This document shows, piece by piece, positions 8,915 through 15,238 of a stretch of DNA of 54,016 nucleotides. This DNA comes from Alistipes sp. (GTDB lineage Bacteria > Bacteroidota > Bacteroidia > Bacteroidales > Rikenellaceae). The position numbers and the translations under genes are program-made. Location of the stretch: contig JAFVRN010000007.1 of the NCBI GenBank assembly GCA_017504265.1, positions 1-54,016 of the forward strand. The letters run 5' to 3'. Each line of letters opens with the position of its first letter. Within the stretch, counting starts at the first letter, position 1. The notes under the pieces are model-generated. The model saw only the letters and a list, made by a program, of their open reading frames with translations. It had not been told where the DNA came from and did no database searches.

Positions 8915-9535
8915 TTACAGTTTACGTTTCTCGTTGCACATATCCTCCACCGAAGCGCATATGCGATCGATAATCGAGGGGTCGGCAACAAAATCATCGA
9001 CATCCTTATCTACAACAAGTACACGTCCCTCGTAGATATTGTCTATCCAATGGTTATACTTATCGTTAAGGCGGCTTAGATACTCCTCGTCGATATTCTG
9101 CTCATACTCTCTACCTCGCATACGTATCTGTGAAATAAGTGTTGGAACGCTTGCTTTGAGGTAGATAAGTACATCGGGGCGCGGTAACAAGTCCTGTTCG
9201 ATGTTAAACATCTTCATATAGGTATTGAAATCGCGACTCGCCATAAGACCCATACTATGCAGATTATCGGCAAAAATGTGTGCATCTTCATATATGGTAC
9301 GGTCTTGTACAACATTGGCCGAGCCATCAGCTAACATCGTCAGCGTCTGCTGTATGCGACTTCCGAGAAACCATAATTGAAGATGAAATGACCAGCGTCC
9401 CATATCCTCATAAAAGTCGTTGATATAGGGATTTGCCAAATCCTCATAATATGCCTTTGCCCCATATCGCTTGGTCAGGATTTCAGTTAGCGTAGTCTTG
9501 CCGCTACCTATGTTTCCAGCAATAGCTATATACAT
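8915..9535 (-). CDS. Deoxynucleoside kinase
   Basis: A 206-residue salvage kinase that phosphorylates deoxynucleosides with ATP. The P-loop GNIGSGKT (7-14) is at the very N-terminus. FEDxxNP-like EDLANPY, the DRT motif (QDRTIYED, the ERS/DRS position) and a LID arginine-rich RMRGREYEQ are visible, as in dGK/dAK/TK2-type enzymes. Which deoxynucleoside is preferred cannot be read from sequence alone. It lies 12 bp upstream of the RsmF-like gene. Confidence 0.9.
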   Translation of the reverse strand: MYIAIAGNIGSGKTTLTEILTKRYGAKAYYEDLANPYINDFYEDMGRWSFHLQLWFLGSRIQQTLTMLADGSANVVQDRTIYEDAHIFADNLHSMGLMASRDFNTYMKMFNIEQDLLPRPDVLIYLKASVPTLISQIRMRGREYEQNIDEEYLSRLNDKYNHWIDNIYEGRVLVVDKDVDDFVADPSIIDRICASVEDMCNEKRKL

Positions 9536-9575
9536 AATGGTTAGTGTTTTATATTGTTTTAATCTATTCTCTTCT

Positions 9576-10916
9576 TTAATTGAAGAACTCTGCGACTCGC
9601 ACCACAGACTCAGGCATTGTAAATACCACTATACGATCGTAGGCATTTATCTGCGTGTCATCGACAGCAATAAAGACACGGTCACCACGTACCACACCGC
9701 CAATTATAGCGTCCGACGGCAGACCGAGGTCTCGAATACGGGTCTTTGTCGCAGGAGAGTTGGGCTTTACGATAAACTCCATCACCTCGGCTTGACTACC
9801 TGTAAGGCACTTTATGGCCTGCACATCTGTAGACATCGTAAAGCGGAAAATATTGGATGCCGTAACCAACTTCTTATTGATGATGGTATCGACTCCTATG
9901 CTCTCTGCCAGCGATATATAGTTTATGTTCTCAACCTCTGCTATAACTTTCTTTACTCCCATACGCTTCGCAAGCATAGCTGCAAGAATATTTGTTTCGC
10001 TACGTCCCGTAACGGCTACAAAGGCATCCATACCTGCAATATCCTCCTCGATCATCGCCTCGGTATCACGACCATCCTCGTTGATTATAAGTGTCTTGTC
10101 GAGAATCTCGGCAAGACGATATGCCTTGTCTGCATCATAATCCACAAGCTTGACGTTTATGTCATTTTGCAGTTCGTTTGCTATACGCACACCGATGCGT
10201 GATCCTCCGAGAATCATCATATTGCGTATCTCTACCTCTCGTCTGCCTGACAACTCCACGACACGCTGCGTAGCATTATGGCGACATATGACATAGACCA
10301 TATCCTCCTCCTCGTATCGTTCGTCGGCCGAAGGGATTATGGTATGTGAACCTCGCACAATAGCCACCGTACGATACTCCAAATCCTCGTCGTAGCCCTC
10401 GTTATCTATGACATTTTTACCCAACAGTGGAGATGTCAATTCCAAACGAAAGGCAACCATAGATAGCTTGCCGGCAGCAAAATCGACATACTCCGACGTA
10501 GATGTGTGTCCGAGAAGATTGATAACCTCACGGGCTGCAATCTGCTCAGGATAGAAGAGATAGTCGATACCCATATCAATGAATACCTCTTTACTATTTG
10601 GTTCGAGATACTCGTTGCTATCGATACGTGCTATCGACTTCTTTGCACCAAGCTGCTTGGCCATTACCGCCGAAAGAATATTGTTATTCTCAACAGAATG
10701 TACAGCAATAAACAGGTCGCACTTACGCACACCGGCTTTGCGCAACACCGAGAACTGTGTAGTATCGCCCTCCACGGTGACAACATCAACAAGGTTACCG
10801 GCCTCGACCAAAGCCTTCGGATCCACATCGGCAATGGTGATATCGTGACCATTACCACTTAGCATCTTGGCCAAATGCGTACCCATATCACCGGCACCAG
10901 CAATTACAATCTTCAT
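9576..10916 (-). CDS. trkA: Trk system potassium uptake regulator TrkA
   Basis: A 446-residue cytoplasmic NAD-binding subunit of the Trk K+ channel. Two tandem RCK units are seen: the first Rossmann motif is GAGDMG (7-12) and the second is GGSRIG near 234-239, each followed by a TrkA-C domain (residues about 145-225 and 365-446). The membrane partner TrkH is not in the window. It has its own minus-strand promoter at 10990-10997, divergent from the small membrane protein gene. Confidence 0.93.
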   Translation of the reverse strand: MKIVIAGAGDMGTHLAKMLSGNGHDITIADVDPKALVEAGNLVDVVTVEGDTTQFSVLRKAGVRKCDLFIAVHSVENNNILSAVMAKQLGAKKSIARIDSNEYLEPNSKEVFIDMGIDYLFYPEQIAAREVINLLGHTSTSEYVDFAAGKLSMVAFRLELTSPLLGKNVIDNEGYDEDLEYRTVAIVRGSHTIIPSADERYEEEDMVYVICRHNATQRVVELSGRREVEIRNMMILGGSRIGVRIANELQNDINVKLVDYDADKAYRLAEILDKTLIINEDGRDTEAMIEEDIAGMDAFVAVTGRSETNILAAMLAKRMGVKKVIAEVENINYISLAESIGVDTIINKKLVTASNIFRFTMSTDVQAIKCLTGSQAEVMEFIVKPNSPATKTRIRDLGLPSDAIIGGVVRGDRVFIAVDDTQINAYDRIVVFTMPESVVRVAEFFN

Positions 10917-10989
10917 ATATAATTGAGTATAAAACAGTTATATACAGCCGTTATCTCACACGTGGCTATAATATTTGCATAATACACTG

Positions 10990-11005
10990 CAAATATATAA
11001 ATTTG
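10990..11005. promoter_or_regulatory. Abutting divergent -7 elements between trkA and the small membrane protein
   Basis: CAAATATA (10990-10997, TATATTTG on the minus strand) directly abuts TAAATTTG (10998-11005) on the plus strand. Both match TAnnTTTG and face outward, to trkA (ATG 10916) and the plus-strand gene at 11058. Confidence 0.55.
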
Positions 11006-11057
11006 CAACGGAAATTACAATAAAAACGCTGTTTTTAGCAATACATACTAACAAATT

Positions 11058-11360
11058 ATGTCTACACTATTAGTTACGATTATCGCAGCCATCGTCGTTG
11101 TCGCCTTCTTTGCCTTGGCAATGTCGATCACCTACATCTTCAAAGGACATCACATCCAGTCGGAGATTTCAACCAACCCCAATATGCAGAAGATGGGTAT
11201 CAAGTGTGCTGTACAGGAGACTCGAGAGGATATGGGTCTTACGGATTGCGACACAGACAACATATGTTCGGGCAACTGTGCAGGATGCGATATAGACCAC
11301 AACGAGATAGAGAAAAAGAGTGCAAACAACAGAGAGAAAAATGATGAGAAAGACGAGTAG
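11058..11360 (+). CDS. Small single-pass membrane protein with cysteine cluster
   Basis: A 100-residue protein I cannot place in a family with certainty. Residues 4-28 are one hydrophobic helix (LLVTIIAAIVVVAFFALAM). A soluble tail contains MGIKC, LTDC, and then CSGNCAGC, and ends in a charged Lys/Glu/Asn-rich stretch. The layout (one TM helix followed by four to five cysteines) recalls Na+-NQR maturation protein NqrM, but motif spacing differs, so this is only a lead. It overlaps the next gene by about 20 bp. Confidence 0.6.
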   Translation: MSTLLVTIIAAIVVVAFFALAMSITYIFKGHHIQSEISTNPNMQKMGIKCAVQETREDMGLTDCDTDNICSGNCAGCDIDHNEIEKKSANNREKNDEKDE

Positions 11361-11778
11361 TGAAGGGTGGTTGTGCCGCAACTGCAACTCATTGGTTGGT
11401 AGCGATATCAACACATGCCCATATTGTCAAGCCGACCGCCCTGACGAGGCCGATACGGAATGTAGCAAGGAGTATTCGGATGAGGTTGTACACGTGGAGA
11501 ATTATACCAATGCCAGACCTGAGGTGAAATCCAAGTACAACTTTCGCGAAGCAGTGTTGGTCAATGCAGCCGACATACTTCTTGTATTAGGGCTGTTTTG
11601 CACATTCGGAGCACTGCTCCTTCCTATCTTCCTCGATGATGTGGAGTATATCAAAATGTGGTCGATAGGCGGTGCTGTGGTACTCTTTGCCATATCGATG
11701 ATACAGTGGGCAGTAATGCGAACACTTGCCTTCATATCACAACATCTGCGTAATCAAAAGAGCAACGACAAGGATTAA
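11341..11778 (+). CDS. Zinc-ribbon membrane protein, two TM helices
   Basis: A 145-residue uncharacterised protein. The N-terminus has CRNC (near 13-16) and CPYC (near 27-30), a zinc-ribbon-like two-knuckle arrangement. A linker with acidic residues and two hydrophobic helices (about 75-95 and 105-125) follow. I chose the ATG at 11341 or 11344 because the upstream ATG at 11320 adds residues that only read through the previous gene. The overlap with the preceding gene implies translational coupling and a shared membrane role. Function unknown. Confidence 0.65.
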   Translation: MMRKTSSEGWLCRNCNSLVGSDINTCPYCQADRPDEADTECSKEYSDEVVHVENYTNARPEVKSKYNFREAVLVNAADILLVLGLFCTFGALLLPIFLDDVEYIKMWSIGGAVVLFAISMIQWAVMRTLAFISQHLRNQKSNDKD

Positions 11779-11831
11779 TATCTATTTTTGCGATTATCGA
11801 AAATATTGTTGCACAATAACATAAAATATAT

Positions 11832-11839
11832 TATCTTTG
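11832..11839 (+). promoter_or_regulatory. -7 element of the small peptide gene
   Basis: TATCTTTG, a canonical TAnnTTTG box, with a TTG (11809-11811) about 20 bp upstream as -33-like element. It lies 34 bp before the ATG at 11874. Confidence 0.6.
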
Positions 11840-11873
11840 TGGCCTATAAATTTTTATTAATGCACTAACTATT

Positions 11874-12005
11874 ATGAGAACTGAGCAGAAGAATAACTAC
11901 AATGCACCTGAGGTTGAGGTAGTTGTAATGGCAGTAGAGCAGGGTTTTGCCGTGTCATCTACACTCGAAGACCCCACCGTAGGCGACACTGAGGAGTGGC
12001 AGTAA
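11874..12005 (+). CDS. Small 43-residue peptide, unknown function
   Basis: ATG at 11874 opens a 43-codon frame ending at TAA 12003-12005. It begins MRTEQKNNYNAPEVEVVV, continues MAVEQGFAVSS and ends TLEDPTVGDTEEWQ. It has a clear dedicated promoter (11832-11839) and sits between the zinc-ribbon membrane gene and the rpsP promoter. The pattern (basic start, Y-x-APEVEVV, E-x-GFA-x-S, acidic tail ending near Trp) looks like the small Bacteroidales peptides often left unannotated. There is no signal peptide and no TM helix. It could be a peptide precursor, a small regulator, or simply an expressed orphan. Confidence 0.55.
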   Translation: MRTEQKNNYNAPEVEVVVMAVEQGFAVSSTLEDPTVGDTEEWQ

Positions 12006-12105
12006 AAGGCCATAACACCATCGACGATATAACATCCGACAGGTGTATTATGGAATTGCGCAAGCAAAAAAAGCCACAATATTTTGTCAATTAGAAAATA
12101 GTGCG

Positions 12106-12113
12106 TATATTTG
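12106..12113 (+). promoter_or_regulatory. -7 element of rpsP
   Basis: TATATTTG with TTTG at 12083-12086 19 bp upstream, matching both Bacteroidetes -7 and -33 elements. The rpsP leader would be about 60 nt. Confidence 0.65.
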
Positions 12114-12175
12114 CGCGCTAAAAACCCCGAATGGGTTATGCGTATTAATTATTAACCAATAAATTTTATAGCAAA

Positions 12176-12715
12176 ATGGCTGTTAAAATTCGTTTGGCAC
12201 GTCACGGTAAGAAGGGTTATGCCTTCTATCACATCGTTGCCGCAGATAGCAGAGCGCCACGTGATGGTAAGTTCATCGAGAAGTTGGGTACATACAACCC
12301 TAACACGAATCCTGCTACAATCGATTTGAAGTTCGACCGAACTTTGGATTGGTTACTTAAGGGCGCACAACCTACGGATACTTGTCGAGCAATTCTCTCG
12401 TACAAGGGCGTATTGTATAAGAAGCACCTTTTGGGCGGTGTAGCCAAGGGCGCATTCTCTGAGGCTGAGGCTGAGGCACGTTTTAACAAGTGGGCTGAGA
12501 GCAAGCAGGGCAAGATCGATGCTAAGAGCAACAAGCTCGCATCGGATGCTAATGCTGCTAAGAAGGCTCAGCTTGCTGCCGAGACCAAGGTTAAGGAGGA
12601 GCGTGCTGCTGCTATCGCAGAGAAGAAGGCTGCCGAGGCTGCTGCTGCCGCTGAGGCTGCTGCAGAGGCTACCGAGGCTCCTGCAGAGGAGACCGAAGTT
12701 GCTACTGAGGCTTAA
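12176..12715 (+). CDS. rpsP: 30S ribosomal protein S16 with long Ala/Glu/Lys tail
   Basis: A 179-residue protein. Residues 1-80 are the S16 core ([19 protein letters not shown], then [20 protein letters not shown]). From about residue 95 on, a low-complexity tail rich in Ala, Glu and Lys ([16 protein letters not shown]) roughly doubles the usual bacterial length of 80-90. Extended S16 tails are common in Bacteroidetes. It is followed 16 bp later by rimM, the conserved neighbour. Confidence 0.95.
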   Translation: MAVKIRLARHGKKGYAFYHIVAADSRAPRDGKFIEKLGTYNPNTNPATIDLKFDRTLDWLLKGAQPTDTCRAILSYKGVLYKKHLLGGVAKGAFSEAEAEARFNKWAESKQGKIDAKSNKLASDANAAKKAQLAAETKVKEERAAAIAEKKAAEAAAAAEAAAEATEAPAEETEVATEA

Positions 12716-12731
12716 TCACCAAGTAGGTGCG

Positions 12732-13223
12732 ATGCTCGCCGTGGGACGTATAGGCCGACTATTCGGCACTGATGGTGGAGTGATGATTACACTCTACGAC
12801 ACCTTCCCCGACGACTTCCAAATGGAGGAACCGCTGTTTGTCGAAATCGACAAGCTTGCGGTTCCTCTCTTTTGTTCTAACTTCGAGCGACGTGGACAAA
12901 GCGGTGCTGTGGTTCGCTTCGACGACATAGATACCGAACGACGTGCCGAAGACTTCCTTTTGGGGCATGAAATATTCATCAAGCGTGACGAAGAGGAGGA
13001 TGACGAATTTTATATGGAGGACCTCATCGGTTTCCGCGCTATAATAGATAAGCAGCAAGGTGAGGTTACCGACTACTACGATAGCGAGGCAAACCCTCTG
13101 TTTGAGGTAGAGATAAGCGGTCACAGCCATCTCATACCGGCTGCCGAGGAGTTTATTGCGCATATTGACTTTGAAAGGCAGATAATCAAGTTTGTTCTAC
13201 CGGCAGGCTTACTCGAACTCTAA
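12732..13223 (+). CDS. rimM: Ribosome maturation factor RimM
   Basis: A 163-residue 16S rRNA processing factor. The N-terminal barrel begins VGRIGRLFGTDG and the second domain holds the EFYMEDLIGF and PAAEEFIAHID elements of RimM, ending in the LLEL-type C-terminus. The position directly after rpsP is the classic arrangement, since RimM acts on the 30S head near S19/S16 assembly. The start at 12732 was chosen because upstream residues in this frame only overlap the S16 tail. Confidence 0.88.
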   Translation: MLAVGRIGRLFGTDGGVMITLYDTFPDDFQMEEPLFVEIDKLAVPLFCSNFERRGQSGAVVRFDDIDTERRAEDFLLGHEIFIKRDEEEDDEFYMEDLIGFRAIIDKQQGEVTDYYDSEANPLFEVEISGHSHLIPAAEEFIAHIDFERQIIKFVLPAGLLEL

Positions 13224-13271
13224 TAATCCTTTTATCACGTATTTATACCTTGTATTATATAGAGCAATATT

Positions 13272-13874
13272 ATGGATAGTTTTGAGAGCAATTATAAGCG
13301 CGAGGATATATACAACCAAGAAAAGATAGAGGCACTAATGGGCCACTATCGAGAGATACTACGTCTACTGGGTGAAGATCCCGAGCGCGAAGGGTTAATA
13401 AAGACTCCGGAGCGTGTAGCGAAAGCTATGTCATTCATAACAAAGGGTTATGCACAAGACCCTATTGCCATACTGCGTTCTGCGATGTTTAGAGAGGAGT
13501 ATCAGCAGATGGTACTCGTTAAAGACATCGAGTTGTTCTCTGTATGTGAACACCATATGCTCCCATTTATCGGAAAGGCACACGTCGCATATATACCAAA
13601 CGGCTATATTACAGGCCTATCAAAGATAGCACGTGTTGTTGAGTGCTTTGCGCGCCGCTTGCAGGTACAGGAGAGACTTACGGTACAGATACGCGACAGC
13701 ATACAGCATGCTCTCAACCCACTTGGCGTAGCCGTTGTAATCGAGGCCAGCCATACATGTATGCAGATGCGAGGTGTAGAGAAGCAACGCTCCGTGACAA
13801 CGACATCTGCTTTTACAGGCTGTTTCCTATCCGACCCTCGTACTCGTGACGAGTTTATGCAGTTATTAAGATAA
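13272..13874 (+). CDS. folE: GTP cyclohydrolase I
   Basis: A 200-residue homodecameric enzyme converting GTP to 7,8-dihydroneopterin triphosphate, the first step of folate synthesis. Seen: [14 protein letters not shown], the zinc/catalytic [28 protein letters not shown] and CMQMRGV. Length and motif order match FolE type I. It is 22 bp upstream of mnmA and probably co-transcribed. Confidence 0.96.
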   Translation: MDSFESNYKREDIYNQEKIEALMGHYREILRLLGEDPEREGLIKTPERVAKAMSFITKGYAQDPIAILRSAMFREEYQQMVLVKDIELFSVCEHHMLPFIGKAHVAYIPNGYITGLSKIARVVECFARRLQVQERLTVQIRDSIQHALNPLGVAVVIEASHTCMQMRGVEKQRSVTTTSAFTGCFLSDPRTRDEFMQLLR

Positions 13875-13895
13875 TCACATCAATAGGCTGATTTA

Positions 13896-15071
13896 ATGCG
13901 TGTTGTCGTAGGTTTATCCGGAGGTGTCGATTCGTCGGTGGCCGCCTATTTGCTCAAGGAGCAGGGGCATGAGGTCATCGGCCTCTTTATGCGTAATTGG
14001 CACGATACGACAGGCACGTTGGAGGGCGACTGTCCCTGGTATGACGATCAGGTGTTCGCCGAACTCGTGGCAAAACGTCTTGATATAGAGTTTCATTACG
14101 TAGATCTATCGGAGGAGTATCGTCGCCGTGTGGTGGAGTATATGTTCTCGGAGTATGAACAAGGGCGCACTCCCAATCCCGATGTACTATGCAACCGAGA
14201 GATAAAGTTTGACGTCTTTCTCAAGGAGGCTCTCAAACTCGGTGCCGAGCGAGTGGCTACGGGACACTATTGCCGATTGGATGAGTGGCGCGATGAGCAG
14301 GGGAACAGACGCTATCGTCTGCTTGCCGGCAGTGACCCGAACAAGGACCAGAGCTACTTTTTGTGCCAGCTGAGCGAGGAGCAACTCTCCTACGCGATGT
14401 TTCCCATAGGTCACCTCCTTAAGCCCGAGGTACGTCGCATTGCCGAGGAGCAGCATTTGGCTACGGCAAAGCGTAAAGATTCGCAGGGCATATGTTTCGT
14501 AGGCAAGGTTGATCTTCCCGTATTTCTACAACAGAAACTCGCAGCAAAGGAGGGTAACGTACATGAGATACTACCCCACTCACCGCGCTTCGTACGCAAC
14601 TGCGAGCCAGGCGACTACCGTACACTATCTGAGCCATACCGACTTACGGTGCGCGATGGCAAGAAGATTGGCACGCACAATGGCGCGCACTTCTACACCA
14701 TTGGTCAGCGCAAGGGTCTTGGCATTGGTGGCCGCAAAGAGTCATTATTTGTATTGGCCACCGACGTAGATAATAATGTAATTTATGTTGGTGAGGGTGA
14801 TAGCCACCCCGGACTATATCGCCAGGCACTGCGCATATCGCCCGAAGAGATACATTGGATATCGGCAGACGACAGAATGTCTATCGGAGAGCGTCGCCGA
14901 TATAGTGTTCGCATCCGCTACCGTCAGCCATTGCAGGATGCCGAGCTTATTATGGAGAGTGACGGATTATATATTCTTTTTGACAAGGCACAACGAGGTA
15001 TCACCGCAGGACAATTTGCGGCATGGTATGACGGCGATATAGTCGTAGGCAGCGGCGTTATAGCGAGATAA
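13896..15071 (+). CDS. mnmA: tRNA-specific 2-thiouridylase MnmA
   Basis: A 391-residue enzyme that thiolates U34 of certain tRNAs. The PP-loop SGGVDSSV is at 8-15, the catalytic cysteines are in NPDVLCNREIKF and GICFVG, and the C-terminal domain contains the GQRKGLGIGG and tRNA-binding segments. Length is somewhat over the 360-residue norm. It ends the folE-mnmA pair before the ppdK promoter region. Confidence 0.94.
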   Translation: MRVVVGLSGGVDSSVAAYLLKEQGHEVIGLFMRNWHDTTGTLEGDCPWYDDQVFAELVAKRLDIEFHYVDLSEEYRRRVVEYMFSEYEQGRTPNPDVLCNREIKFDVFLKEALKLGAERVATGHYCRLDEWRDEQGNRRYRLLAGSDPNKDQSYFLCQLSEEQLSYAMFPIGHLLKPEVRRIAEEQHLATAKRKDSQGICFVGKVDLPVFLQQKLAAKEGNVHEILPHSPRFVRNCEPGDYRTLSEPYRLTVRDGKKIGTHNGAHFYTIGQRKGLGIGGRKESLFVLATDVDNNVIYVGEGDSHPGLYRQALRISPEEIHWISADDRMSIGERRRYSVRIRYRQPLQDAELIMESDGLYILFDKAQRGITAGQFAAWYDGDIVVGSGVIAR

Positions 15072-15114
15072 CGATTTTCTATAACGAAGTCTTGCATTTT
15101 CAGAAAAAAAATAT

Positions 15115-15158
15115 TACTTTTGTAAGCTACAAAGTGCCAAGTAAGGTAATTTGTAGCT
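15115..15158 (+). promoter_or_regulatory. ppdK promoter and 5' leader hairpin
   Basis: TACTTTTG (15115-15122) matches TAnnTTTG, with CTTG at 15091-15094 about 20 bp upstream. Immediately after it, AGCTACAAA (15125-15133) pairs perfectly with TTTGTAGCT (15150-15158) around a 16-nt loop, so the mRNA would begin with or just after this stem. The leader to the ATG is about 110 nt. Confidence 0.55.
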
Positions 15159-15238
15159 CAATGCGGCATCACAATTGTCTGTGTATGTCGATGTTTTTGC
15201 ATAAATACTATTAATAACTAATTATAAACCAAAAAATT

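Noticed and set aside
9471-10202. 243-codon plus-strand frame antisense to trkA
   Set aside because: Shadow of TrkA, with a composition typical of antisense frames (Cys, Tyr, His and Arg rich) and no start context.
12006-12079. Possible hairpin terminator after the small peptide gene
   Set aside because: CCATAACACC and GGTGTATTATGG pair only with a 2-nt bulge and a long loop and lack a T-run; too weak to list.
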